A stretch of DNA of 64,000 nucleotides from Chitinophagaceae bacterium (GTDB lineage: Bacteria > Bacteroidota > Bacteroidia > Chitinophagales > UBA10324), in the NCBI GenBank assembly GCA_016704325.1, contig JADJAG010000011.1, forward strand, positions 124,001 to 188,000. The letters run 5' to 3'. The notes beneath the pieces are model-generated. The model was given only the letters and a program-made list of their open reading frames with translations, was not told the origin of the DNA and did not search any database. Of this stretch, positions 34,683-43,407 are shown piece by piece. How positions within the stretch are numbered: the stretch's first letter is position 1; each line of letters opens with the position of its first letter. The position numbers were made by a program, and so were the translations under genes.

Positions 34683-34999
34683 GTAAATTGTAATTTATAG
34701 TCTTATTCGCAGGACTTGGCGGCTTCCATAAAGCGCTACACGAGTTTGGACATAAGTGTGTGTTTGTGAGTGAGCTTGACCCGGCTTTACGAAAACTTTA
34801 CGAAGAAAATTGGGGAATTGATTCACAAGGCGACATAAAAAATAGTTGAAAAAAATATTGAAAGCAAACCACCTTACGACATTCAAAAACTACGCTCCAC
34901 AAGACTTTGGAACACAGCTCATTTCAAACGAATAAAGGGACTTGAAATAGCTAATTGGACGAAAAGGGTGTACGACAAATTGGATATAGATTATTGGGT
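34679..34999 (+). pseudogene. Remnant of a cytosine-5 DNA methyltransferase
   Basis: After an ATG overlapping the toxin stop comes an in-frame TAA at 34691-34693, then FIVLFAGLGGFHKALHEFGH and CVFVSELDPALRKLYEENWG, then DSQGDI. This is the N-terminal SAM-binding motif I/II block of Dcm-type enzymes, with Val where Asp is usual before LFAG. At 34837-34842 the frame shifts, and IVEKNIESKPPYDI continues the family pattern. The expected FPCQ (catalytic Cys) block is missing: the reading jumps to an unrelated TRLWNTAHFKRIKGLEI segment before running into the repeat at 35005. The enzyme is certainly inactive. The nonsense codon, frameshift and deletion together argue for true decay. Confidence 0.8.
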
Positions 35000-35004
35000 G
35001 TTGA

Positions 35005-35164
35005 AATTGAGTATTGAGTATTGAGTTTTTGTGTTAGTGAGTAAAGCAGCGTAGTGATTACAAAACAGCAAGTGATCGGCTTCGCCGCAGCAATTTAACC
35101 ATTTAACAATTTAACCCACCAACCATTGCTTTACAAGATGAACGAATTGCCGTACACCCTTGGA
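35005..35164 (+). repeat. Dispersed intergenic element, copy 2
   Basis: This has the same order of blocks as copy 1 at 20402-20579: GAGTATTGA units, GCGTAGTGATTACA, AGCAAGTGATCGGCTTCGCC, then ATTTAAC units, AACCCACCAACCAT, AGATGAACGAAT and ACACCC. It has fewer ATTTAAC-type units and about a dozen substitutions. It begins exactly where the methyltransferase remnant ends and stops about 65 bases before the next gene. Confidence 0.88.
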
Positions 35165-35229
35165 GCTTGTATCTTAACTCCACAAATTTCTTCTTGTAAC
35201 TTAGCGATTAATTTTCATAAGAAGTTCAG

Positions 35230-37014
35230 ATGCCTCAATTTATTACCGGAAGGAAAAGTAAGCTCACGTTCCTGATGGGTTGCATGTTATTGCTGATGAA
35301 GATCAGCAGTGTATATGCATCACATGCTGTGGAAATTGACAGTCTGAAGAAAGAATTAATCGAAGTCAGCAGCAATGAAAACCGCATCGCCATTTATGTG
35401 AGGCTTTCCAATATTTATCAATCAGTAAATACGGATTCCGCAGCCAGGTATATAGGCATTGCCTTGTCAGTTTCCAACGAAAAGACCACTCCTTATCTGC
35501 TCGGCCAGATTCACCATGCCATCGGAAATATTGCCGTAATGCAGGATAGCCTTGACAAAGCCGGTGTAGCTTATACCAAAGCAGCCGGCTATTTCACCAA
35601 AGCAGAAGACTGGAGTCGGCTTGCCGATGACTACCTGCTGTTGGGTAATATCGCCCTCGTCAAAAATCAACTGGTGGAAGCACTGGAGTTCTACCGGAAG
35701 GGAATGGCTCTGGCAGAAGAAAACAAGTATGAAGATGTGATGTGTGATTTTTATATGAATACGGGCAATATCCATTATATGTCGCATAATTATGAAGATG
35801 CACTATTGTACTACAAAATGGCCAGTGATGCCTTTGAGAAAAAGAAAGATACTGCGTCAGTTGGCATGGTGAAAGAAAATCTTGGATTAGTATATTATCA
35901 GCAGCAGCAGCATGAAGTGGCACTGGGTTATTTTGAAGAAGCAGTAAAGATTTTCAGCCATCCCGTAAACCATTTCAGTCTTGGTGAAACCTATCTGAAC
36001 ATGGCCCGGGTGTATGAAAAAGAAGGAAAGAATGACCAGGCATACCGGCTATTGCTCAGTTGCCTGCAGGAGTTGGAGCAAGTCGGAGCAGAGTATGCCG
36101 GTCCTAAAGATGTTACCCTTTCCTATACCTATGCCTTGATGGGACATATTCAACTTAACCTCAACAACCTAATTGAAGCATATACAACCCTAAACAAAGC
36201 CTATCTGCTGGCTTTGAAAAACAGCCAGCTGGAAACCATGTCAGAAGTGTGCCTGGACATTTCATCTTACTGGGAAAAAATGCAAAGGCCCGATTCTGCT
36301 TTGCATTATTACAAACTGTATCATACTTCCTTCAACCAATACCTTGATGAAGATAATATCCGCAAGCTTTCTTACCAGGCCGCTGAGTTCAAGTTTGAAC
36401 AACAATCCAAAGCAGTGGAACTCGAACGGCTGCAGACAGAATCAAGAAACAGGAGTATCCAGTTGTTGCTGGCTTTGGTAATTGCCGGTTTGGCCATTGG
36501 TTTTATCCTCTTGTATTTCAGGTATAAGCTCGGACAAAATAAACTGGTGCAATCTCAGCTGGAGAAACAGAATGTGACCAATGAACTGGAGTTCCGGAAC
36601 AAGGAGTTAACGACTACTGTAATGCATCAGCTTAAGAATAAGGAGTTCATTATACGTCTTGCAGAGAAGTTGAAACAGGCAAAAATTACTGATAACCCGG
36701 TGTATAGAAACCTGGTGAATGAAATCCTTTCTGAGATCGAGTTTGATTCGAATGATGATGCCTGGAAGGAGTTTGAAATTTGTTTCCAGCGGGTTCATGT
36801 AGATTTCTACAAGAAGCTGGGCGAAAATTATCCTGACCTTTCCTCCAATGAAATCAGGCTGTGCGCTTACCTGAAATTAAACCTGGGTACTAAAGATATT
36901 GCTGCCATCACCTATCAAACCACTAACAGTATTGATGTGGCCCGGCACCGGCTGCGACAAAAGCTGGGTTTGAAAAAAGAAGAAAGCCTGGTAGCATTTC
37001 TTTCAAAATTGTAA
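35230..37014 (+). CDS. TPR protein with membrane segment and C-terminal LuxR-like HTH
   Basis: The 594-residue product has an N-terminal signal or anchor (LTFLMGCMLLLMKISSVYA) and about eight TPR units (for example YMNTGNIHYMSHNYEDALLY, ENLGLVYYQQQQHEVALGYF). A transmembrane helix lies near residues 410-432 (IQLLLALVIAGLAIGFILL), then a coiled coil. The C-terminal helix-turn-helix is LSSNEIRLCAYLKLNLGTKD followed by IAAITYQTTNSIDVARHRLR. This is a common Bacteroidota regulator layout: a periplasmic TPR sensor linked through the membrane to a cytoplasmic DNA-binding domain. Targets are unknown; the gene just downstream is an OmdA-like protein. Confidence 0.85.
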   Translation: MPQFITGRKSKLTFLMGCMLLLMKISSVYASHAVEIDSLKKELIEVSSNENRIAIYVRLSNIYQSVNTDSAARYIGIALSVSNEKTTPYLLGQIHHAIGNIAVMQDSLDKAGVAYTKAAGYFTKAEDWSRLADDYLLLGNIALVKNQLVEALEFYRKGMALAEENKYEDVMCDFYMNTGNIHYMSHNYEDALLYYKMASDAFEKKKDTASVGMVKENLGLVYYQQQQHEVALGYFEEAVKIFSHPVNHFSLGETYLNMARVYEKEGKNDQAYRLLLSCLQELEQVGAEYAGPKDVTLSYTYALMGHIQLNLNNLIEAYTTLNKAYLLALKNSQLETMSEVCLDISSYWEKMQRPDSALHYYKLYHTSFNQYLDEDNIRKLSYQAAEFKFEQQSKAVELERLQTESRNRSIQLLLALVIAGLAIGFILLYFRYKLGQNKLVQSQLEKQNVTNELEFRNKELTTTVMHQLKNKEFIIRLAEKLKQAKITDNPVYRNLVNEILSEIEFDSNDDAWKEFEICFQRVHVDFYKKLGENYPDLSSNEIRLCAYLKLNLGTKDIAAITYQTTNSIDVARHRLRQKLGLKKEESLVAFLSKL

Positions 37015-37103
37015 TTCACGATATTATTAATGCTGCTTTCCATTTTGCGCATGAGGGTTTGCAGTAGTTCAAGACAATTACAAAATTTGCATAAAAACTT
37101 TTG

Positions 37104-37625
37104 ATGATACAATTCAATGCCATCATTCTTAAATTTGATCAGCAGGGTGAAAAAACCGGATGGACCTATATTGAAGTTCCCGAAGCGATTGCCAATAAAC
37201 TGATGCCGGGCAATAAAAAGTCATTCAGGGTGAAAGGAAAACTGGATCACTATAGTATTCAACAAACCGCTTTGCTACCAATGGGTGACGGAAATTTTAT
37301 TCTGCCGTTAAACGCTATTATCCGAAAGCATTTGGGAAAACGCAAAGGAGAAAAACTGAAAGTACAACTGGAGGTGGATGAAAAGCCATTAAAAATTTCA
37401 GGTACGCTCATGAGTTGTCTTGCCGAAGAACCTGAAGCGAAGAAATACTTTTCAGCATTACCGAAATCGCATCAGCAATATTATTCAAAGTGGATTGAAA
37501 GTGCTAAAACGGAAACGACAAAAGCACGGCGAATTGCACTTACCATCAATGCTTGTGTTCAGAAACAATCCTTCTCAGAAATGATGCGTGCAGCCAAAAA
37601 CGACCGGAATTTATTGCTGTCGTGA
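37104..37625 (+). CDS. DUF1905 / YdeI-OmdA family protein
   Basis: The ATG at 37104 (MIQFNAIILKFDQQGEKTGW) is the likely start; an adjacent TTG would add one residue. Residues 1-95 form a DUF1905 domain (small beta barrel with VKGKLDHYSIQQTALLPMGD). Residues 110-173 are the bacteriocin-protection YdeI/OmdA helical domain (EAKKYFSALPKSHQQYYSKW, then AKTETTKARRIALTINACV). Family members have been linked to bacteriocin tolerance in Salmonella, but most are uncharacterised. It ends ten bases before the convergent MopE-repeat gene stop. Confidence 0.87.
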   Translation: MIQFNAIILKFDQQGEKTGWTYIEVPEAIANKLMPGNKKSFRVKGKLDHYSIQQTALLPMGDGNFILPLNAIIRKHLGKRKGEKLKVQLEVDEKPLKISGTLMSCLAEEPEAKKYFSALPKSHQQYYSKWIESAKTETTKARRIALTINACVQKQSFSEMMRAAKNDRNLLLS

Positions 37626-37635
37626 AAAGTCTTAA

Positions 37636-40600
37636 TCATTGTTGCACTACCACTTGCTTCACAAAAACCTCGTTTCCTGTTGTAACACGAAGCACATAGT
37701 TACCATCTGCAATCGCAGCATCGAGCGGTAGCTGGTATTGCAACAGGTTTCCTGAGAAAGGCACTTTAACAGATTGCACCACACGACCCAACAAGTCCGT
37801 CAGTTCTATGACGGCACTGCCACTACTTTCATCAAATACACTTAGCTCCACCATAATAAAACGATCGGCAGGATTCGGATAGACCAACAATTCACTGCTG
37901 ACTTCCTTTGCAAGTAAAAGTTCCGTCTTACAGGACGATGTTACCTTAATACCTCCTGAAGTCTTACTGCATCCATCTGCACTGGTAACAATCACCCGGT
38001 AGGTTCCTTTTGAAGTTGCGGTGTACAACATATTCGTAGCACCGTCAAGTAAACTGTTACCCTTCTTCCATTGGTACTGAAGCCCTGTACCTTCATTTGC
38101 CAATAAATCAACAGCACCGGTTGTACAGATATCCAAATTGCCCAAGGCATTAATCTGTGCGTTTGGTTTATCGAACCGGCTGATCATCGTGAATGCTGAT
38201 GTTGCTTCGCAGCCCGGCATGGTGCTGATCTTTACCTTGAAACTTCCTGCTTTGGTGGTAGAATACGTATTGGAAGTTGCTCCATTTATTAGTGAGTTTC
38301 CTTTATACCATTGGTAACTCATTGATGGATCAAATGCAGCACTGAGTAATACAGCATCACCGCTGCAGGCTGATATTTCTCCTTCAGGATTGATAACTGG
38401 AACAGCAAGTTGATTTTCATCAGTTACCAGGTTGCAATTGTCATCAATGCCATTGCAAAGGTCAGTGGCACCGGGATTCACTGCTGCATTTACATCATTA
38501 CAATCTCCGGCAGTTAATGTACTTCCGGACGGTTGAAGGCATGCTGCAATTATTGTTTCTCCGCCATAGCTATCTTCATCATTGTCCAGGTAATAGGTTC
38601 CCTGCCCGGTAATAGTACCATCAGCATCATCTGCCAAACCGTTGCAGTTGTCGTCAATTCCTGCATTGCACGTTTCAGCAGCAGCAGGGTTGATTGCAGC
38701 ATCGTTGTCGTTACAATCACCATCCATAGTGGCCGTTGCTGCAGGCTGAATACAGGCCAGCAATGCATCACCGGTTCCATAAGAATCATGGTCGCCGTCA
38801 ACATAGTAACTGTTCAACCCTATTAAAGTTGGGTCTCCGTCATCTGTTAATCCGTTGCAATTATCATCAATGCCGCCATTGCAGATTTCAGGAGCACCCG
38901 GGTAAACAGCAGCATTGTTATTATTACAATCATCGTTTTCACTGGAAGTACCTTCCGGTTGAATACAGGCTTTAATGGCAGCACCGGATCCATAATTATC
39001 ATGATCATTGTCGGTATAATAGCTTGGTCGTCCAATAACAGTTGTATCCGCATCATCTGCCATTCCATTGCAGTTATCATCAATGCCGCCATTGCAAAGT
39101 TCTTTCGCTAATGGATGTATGGTTGATTCATTGTCATTGCAATCCCCGCTCACCAATAAGGTATTAACAGGTTGGCTGCAGGCATAAACGGGTATGTTTG
39201 ATCCGAAATTGTCATTGTCACTGTCAGTATAATAACTGCTTTGACCGGTAGTTGTGAGGTCACTGTCATCTGCCAGTCCGTTACAATTGTCATCTATGCC
39301 GGCATTGCAGATTTCATTTGCTGCGGGATTGATCGCGGCATTATTGTCGTTACAATCACCAGAACTAAGTGAACTTCCGGCAGGTTGAATGCAGGCAATC
39401 ATGGCAGCACCGGATCCATAACTATCCTGATCTAAATCGGCATAGTAACTGTTGAGTCCTATTAAGGTGATGTCACCATCATCCGTCAACCCATTACAGT
39501 TATCATCGATTCCCGCATTGCAGATTTCACTGGCAGCAGGATTGATCGCTGCATTATTATCATTGCAGTCATCAGCAGTAAGACTGGTCCCGTTAGGTTG
39601 AACACAGGCAAGAATAGCCAGGCCGGTTCCATAAGTATCCAAATCGTTATCACTATAAAAGCTGAGTTGACCAGTAACCGTGATATCACCATCATCCGTC
39701 AAACCATTACAGTTATCATCTATTCCTGCATTGCATATTTCAGAAGCAGCAGGATTAATCGATGCATTATTATCATTGCAGTCATCAGCAGTAAGACTGG
39801 TCCCGTTAGGTTGAACACAAGCAAGAATAGCCAGGCCGGTTCCATAAGTATCCAAATCGTTATCACTATAAAAACTGAGTTGACCAGTAACCGTGATATC
39901 ACCATCATCCGTCAAACCATTACAGTTATCATCTATCCCTGCATTGCATATTTCAGAAGCAGCAGGATTAATAGCAGCATTATTATCATTACAATCTGTA
40001 TTTATTTCAACATAACCTGCCGGGGCTGATACGGCCAGTGTATCTATTAATACATTTCCAAATCCATCGTTGTCATTATCAGCATAAAAAAGCTGCGTGG
40101 GAGTGGTGGCAGCTAACTTCACAATCCAATAATCGTTTATGCCGGTATTCGATTGTGTTTTATCTCCATTATTGCCTGAAAAAGAATGTCCGGCAACTAT
40201 AAATCCGCCGTCGCTAGTTTGCAATACATCATGCAGTCGTTCTTCATTTGCGGCACCTAGATCTTTATCCCATTGCAAATTGCCGGCAGCATCTGTCTTT
40301 ATTAGCCAATAATCCGATGCGCCTTTGGTACTTTCTGTTTTATCGCCTCCACTTAGCGATTCAGACCAGCCTCCCATAATAAAGCCACCATCGGCGGTTA
40401 CTGCAATGGACTTGCCTTTCTCATCCAGTTGAGCGCCATAGCGTTTGTCCCATAGCTTAATACCATTCAAATCGGTCTTCACGATCCAAAAATCAAAACC
40501 ACCTTTTCCGGGTATGGTAACTTCACCGTTTACATTCGACCTGGTATAGCCTCCCAAAATAAATCCTCCGTCTTGCGTCTGATCTAAACTGTAGAGGTAT

Positions 40601-41499
40601 TCATTATTATCGCCGCCATAACGGCCATCCCATAGTTTCTGGCCGCTTGCATCTGTTCTGATCAGCCACATATCCGATGAACCTCTGCCGGGTTGTGTCA
40701 CATCAAAGCCTACGGGCGAAATGGTCCAGGCGCCAATAACAAATCCTCCGTCAGCAGTTTGCTGAATGGCATTCACGCGGTCATCCAGGCTACCACCATA
40801 AGATGCTTCCCATTCCAGATTGCCGTTCACATCTGTTTTAACCGCCCACACATCAAATTCACCATGGTTGCTTTCTGTCTTTTCTCCACCAATGCCTGAT
40901 GAGGATTCGCCCACAAAAATGTAACCGCCATCGCTGGTTATTTCCATGGCGCGCAGTTCATCATCGCCTGGACCACCATATCTTTTATCCCACAGTTTAT
41001 TTCCGTCAGCATCCACTTTTACGATCCAGTAGTCACTGCTGCCCCTGCTGATTTGTGTCTGATCTCCTGAAATTACCGACATCGACCAGCCACCTAAAAT
41101 AAAACCACCATCAGGTGTTTGCTTAACAGCAAATAGCTCTTCCCTGGAACTGCCGCCAAATCGTTTGTCCCAAAGTTTAATACCACTGCCATTGGTTCTT
41201 ACCACCCAGTAATCATTAATACCCTGACTGCCCTGCGTTTTCGCGCCACTTACAGGAGAATCTGAATCGCCTCCAAGCAGGTAGCCACCATCAGCAGTCT
41301 GAATCATAGCATACATTTCTTCCTGCTTTAATCCGCCAAAAGACCGGTCCCATTCAATAGCAGGTGGCTGACAATAAGCTGTTTGCATGCAGCATGCCAT
41401 AATAGCAATTAATGATAGCAGATAATGAATGAACCTAATTTTAAGAAGAGGTTGCCGGTATTGTGAAATTGAAAATGTCAGGGTAGTTTTATTGCGCAT
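37636..41499 (-). CDS. Very large T9SS-exported protein with beta-propeller-like and MopE-type metal-binding repeats
   Basis: The 1287-residue product has a signal peptide (HYLLSLIAIMACCMQTAYCQ). Seven or more ~53-residue repeats of the type TADGGYLLGGDSDSP...DYWVVRTNGSGIKLWDKRFG follow, probably one beta-propeller. Then come eight MopE-like units (DCNDNNAAINPAASEICNAG, IDDNCNGLTDD), each rich in Asp/Asn and paired Cys and able to bind calcium or copper. After these are two Ig-like domains and a type A T9SS sorting tail (LLVYPNPADRFIMVELSVFD to the end). The protein is exported to the surface or medium. Two MopE units are almost identical at DNA level. A promoter lies about 140 bases upstream. 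Confidence 0.88.
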   Translation of the reverse strand: MRNKTTLTFSISQYRQPLLKIRFIHYLLSLIAIMACCMQTAYCQPPAIEWDRSFGGLKQEEMYAMIQTADGGYLLGGDSDSPVSGAKTQGSQGINDYWVVRTNGSGIKLWDKRFGGSSREELFAVKQTPDGGFILGGWSMSVISGDQTQISRGSSDYWIVKVDADGNKLWDKRYGGPGDDELRAMEITSDGGYIFVGESSSGIGGEKTESNHGEFDVWAVKTDVNGNLEWEASYGGSLDDRVNAIQQTADGGFVIGAWTISPVGFDVTQPGRGSSDMWLIRTDASGQKLWDGRYGGDNNEYLYSLDQTQDGGFILGGYTRSNVNGEVTIPGKGGFDFWIVKTDLNGIKLWDKRYGAQLDEKGKSIAVTADGGFIMGGWSESLSGGDKTESTKGASDYWLIKTDAAGNLQWDKDLGAANEERLHDVLQTSDGGFIVAGHSFSGNNGDKTQSNTGINDYWIVKLAATTPTQLFYADNDNDGFGNVLIDTLAVSAPAGYVEINTDCNDNNAAINPAASEICNAGIDDNCNGLTDDGDITVTGQLSFYSDNDLDTYGTGLAILACVQPNGTSLTADDCNDNNASINPAASEICNAGIDDNCNGLTDDGDITVTGQLSFYSDNDLDTYGTGLAILACVQPNGTSLTADDCNDNNAAINPAASEICNAGIDDNCNGLTDDGDITLIGLNSYYADLDQDSYGSGAAMIACIQPAGSSLSSGDCNDNNAAINPAANEICNAGIDDNCNGLADDSDLTTTGQSSYYTDSDNDNFGSNIPVYACSQPVNTLLVSGDCNDNESTIHPLAKELCNGGIDDNCNGMADDADTTVIGRPSYYTDNDHDNYGSGAAIKACIQPEGTSSENDDCNNNNAAVYPGAPEICNGGIDDNCNGLTDDGDPTLIGLNSYYVDGDHDSYGTGDALLACIQPAATATMDGDCNDNDAAINPAAAETCNAGIDDNCNGLADDADGTITGQGTYYLDNDEDSYGGETIIAACLQPSGSTLTAGDCNDVNAAVNPGATDLCNGIDDNCNLVTDENQLAVPVINPEGEISACSGDAVLLSAAFDPSMSYQWYKGNSLINGATSNTYSTTKAGSFKVKISTMPGCEATSAFTMISRFDKPNAQINALGNLDICTTGAVDLLANEGTGLQYQWKKGNSLLDGATNMLYTATSKGTYRVIVTSADGCSKTSGGIKVTSSCKTELLLAKEVSSELLVYPNPADRFIMVELSVFDESSGSAVIELTDLLGRVVQSVKVPFSGNLLQYQLPLDAAIADGNYVLRVTTGNEVFVKQVVVQQ

Positions 41500-41614
41500 T
41501 GAAATACGTTTAGGTTTAATGCTAGTTAGAATGGTTGTAAATTATTGGTTAAGTGTGTTACCAGTTACATACGGTTTATCCTGGGGCTGCGATTACATCC
41601 TATGTACACTGTTT

Positions 41615-41634
41615 CCTGTTATTCAAATAACAGG
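41615..41634 (-). promoter_or_regulatory. 5'-leader hairpin of the MopE-repeat gene
   Basis: CCTGTTAT and ATAACAGG form a perfect 8-bp stem with a 4-base loop. It lies five bases downstream of the predicted minus-7 box (41639-41646) on the minus strand, so it would sit at the very 5' end of the transcript. Such a position suits an mRNA-stabilising stem-loop. Confidence 0.5.
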
Positions 41635-41638
41635 GTGA

Positions 41639-41669
41639 CAAATATAGAATTTTGTACTTCTTCAGGCAA
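41639..41669 (-). promoter_or_regulatory. Bacteroidota-type promoter for the MopE-repeat gene
   Basis: On the minus strand TTG (41667-41669) is followed after 20 bases by TATATTTG (41639-41646), an exact TAnnTTTG minus-7 box. The start codon is about 140 bases downstream, giving a long leader. Confidence 0.65.
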
Positions 41670-41861
41670 TATGCTGCAAACTTAAGGAATTCACCAGACG
41701 TCGAACTACAACCATAAGATGCTCTGCAGTTTCCCCTGGTGATGCAGGAAGTTGCACTTAGCAATGAACTGTTCCTTCATACGTATTTGTATTGTCCTTT
41801 TGTTTCAACAATCTTACAAATCATCAATTTTTCGGTATTCCCATTAGCTTTACAGGTTATG

Positions 41862-42620
41862 ATGCATCATGCAATTACACGGATTCCCTGTTCCAACTAC
41901 CGTAATGGAATAACAACAGCAAACCTTGGCGAACCTGATTATTCACTGGCGCTTACTCAACACCGCCGATATGTTGAAGCATTGGAACAGTGTGGACTTA
42001 CCGTCACCACCCTGGATCCCGATCTTTTATATCCCGACAGTTGCTTTGTAGAGGATACGGCTGTTGTAATTGATGAAGTTGCTATCATCACCAACCCGGG
42101 TGCTGCCAGCCGGAGGGAAGAAGTAAAATCGATGCAGCCTGTATTACAGCAATTCCGTAAGCTGGAATTTATTACTGCACCCGGCACGCTGGAAGGAGGT
42201 GATGTGATGCAGGTTGACCGTCATTTCTATATTGGTCTTACCAACCGCACCAATGAAGCCGGCGCTTTGCAACTGGGTGAAATACTCAATAAGTACGGCT
42301 ACACTTTTACGCTTGTACCCATGACTTCGGCCCTGCATCTAAAAACAGTCGTGAATTACATTGGCAACCAACACTTATTGGCTTCAATGGAAATGGCAAA
42401 GAACCCTTTATTCAACAAGTTTAAAATTCTTGAAGTAGCGGATGAAGACCTGTATGCAGCTAACTGTCTTGCCATCAACGATCAACTGATTATGCCTGCC
42501 GGTTTTGACAGGGTAATGAACACACTTCAAAAAACCGGATACAAGCCCATTGAACTGGAAGTATCAGAGTTTGAAAAAATGGATGGCGGGCTTACGTGCT
42601 TGTCGCTCCGGTTTCGTTGA
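41862..42620 (+). CDS. Dimethylarginine dimethylaminohydrolase-like amidinotransferase-family enzyme
   Basis: The start at 41862 (or the ATG directly before it) is preferred because the family begins with HAITRIPCSNYRNGITTANL; a longer frame from 41739 adds 40 hydrophobic residues without family match. The 252-residue protein shows the guanidino-modifying fold: the substrate-binding acidic residues in PDSCFVEDTAVV, the TLEGGDVM block, the catalytic His in SALHLKTVV, and the catalytic Cys in GGLTCLSLRF at the C-terminus. DDAH converts methylated arginine to citrulline and methylamine; some relatives act on arginine itself. The 3' end overlaps the convergent aat gene by 29 bases. Confidence 0.87.
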   Translation: MHHAITRIPCSNYRNGITTANLGEPDYSLALTQHRRYVEALEQCGLTVTTLDPDLLYPDSCFVEDTAVVIDEVAIITNPGAASRREEVKSMQPVLQQFRKLEFITAPGTLEGGDVMQVDRHFYIGLTNRTNEAGALQLGEILNKYGYTFTLVPMTSALHLKTVVNYIGNQHLLASMEMAKNPLFNKFKILEVADEDLYAANCLAINDQLIMPAGFDRVMNTLQKTGYKPIELEVSEFEKMDGGLTCLSLRFR

Positions 42621-43248
42621 TGTGCTGCTGCAATAGCATTAAATAATCCTGCCTGCTGATATTTTGTGCACCCATGCTGAGGAGGTGATTGGTTTCCACC
42701 TGGCAATCAAGAAGATGATAACCGCAATTGGTACTCACGTGAATCAATGCCATCTTGGAAGCATTGGGTACAATGCTGAACATGCTTTCGCCGCAGAATA
42801 TTTTTCCGATAGACAATCCATAGATTCCACCCACAAGCGTTTCATTTTCCCATACTTCTGTGGAATGCGTCATGCCCATCCGGTGCAGTTCGCAGTAGGC
42901 TTTGATAAATTCTTCGCTGATCCAGGTTTCGGAATGGTTGCGGGTATGCACTTCTGCGCACATTTGTATAACGCTTTCAAAAGCACAATTGGTGGTAACC
43001 CGAAATTTATTGGAGCGCATCAGCCGTTTCATGCTCCTGCTGATGTGCAGTGCTTCCGGAAACAGTACCATTCTTTTTGGAGGACTATACCAGAAAATGA
43101 TTCCGGCATGCATGAACCAGGGAAAGATGCCACTCCGGTAGGCCAATAACAAGCGTGCAGGCGAAAGGTCGCCGCCAACTGCCAGCAAACCATCTTCCTC
43201 CGCTTGTGTTACCTCCGGAAACCACAAGTCCTGTGTGAGTGCAATCAT
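42592..43248 (-). CDS. aat: Leucyl/phenylalanyl-tRNA-protein transferase
   Basis: This cytosolic enzyme attaches Leu or Phe from charged tRNA to proteins with N-terminal Lys or Arg, marking them for the ClpS/ClpAP N-degron pathway. The 218-residue product has the family hallmarks: SGIFPWFMHAGIIFWYSPPK, the serine-rich helix LHISRSMKRLM, the HTRNHSETWISEEFIKAYCE block and EVWENETLVGGIYGLSIGKI, ending with GYHLLDCQVETNHLLSMGAQ. Length and all blocks are normal. Its tail overlaps the convergent DDAH-like gene, so the two could interfere through antisense transcription. Confidence 0.95.
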   Translation of the reverse strand: MIALTQDLWFPEVTQAEEDGLLAVGGDLSPARLLLAYRSGIFPWFMHAGIIFWYSPPKRMVLFPEALHISRSMKRLMRSNKFRVTTNCAFESVIQMCAEVHTRNHSETWISEEFIKAYCELHRMGMTHSTEVWENETLVGGIYGLSIGKIFCGESMFSIVPNASKMALIHVSTNCGYHLLDCQVETNHLLSMGAQNISRQDYLMLLQQHINETGATST

Positions 43249-43344
43249 AGAACCATTAACAGAACAAACTTACTTTTTCTGTGGCGATAGGGCTGCACTT
43301 CCAAATCAATGGTGTTATTCACATAAAATAAATTCATGGAAACA

Positions 43345-43377
43345 TTTGGAAATACAAAAATAGCTGTGCTATCTTTG
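43345..43377 (+). promoter_or_regulatory. Bacteroidota-type promoter for the SPFH gene
   Basis: TTTG (43345-43348) is followed after 21 bases by TATCTTTG (43370-43377), an exact TAnnTTTG minus-7 box, 30 bases before the ATG. Spacing is one base longer than in the two other promoters noted here. Confidence 0.65.
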
Positions 43378-43379
43378 TG

Positions 43380-43401
43380 ATATCAAATTAATATCAAATT
43401 A
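43380..43401 (+). repeat. Two tandem copies of ATATCAAATTA in the SPFH leader
   Basis: Two perfect adjacent 11-base units directly follow the minus-7 box and end six bases before the ATG. They cover the expected transcription start and ribosome-binding region. Confidence 0.85.
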
Positions 43402-43407
43402 AAAACC

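Noticed and set aside
38550..39908. Several long frames on both strands inside the MopE-repeat gene
   Set aside because: They are by-products of the Asp/Asn-rich repeat codons (Met/Ile/Thr-rich in other frames) and repeat with the same period.
37636..41499. MopE repeat gene as a CRISPR-like array because of regular DNA repeats
   Set aside because: The repeats are in frame, encode conserved Cys/Asp units and lie inside a complete T9SS protein.
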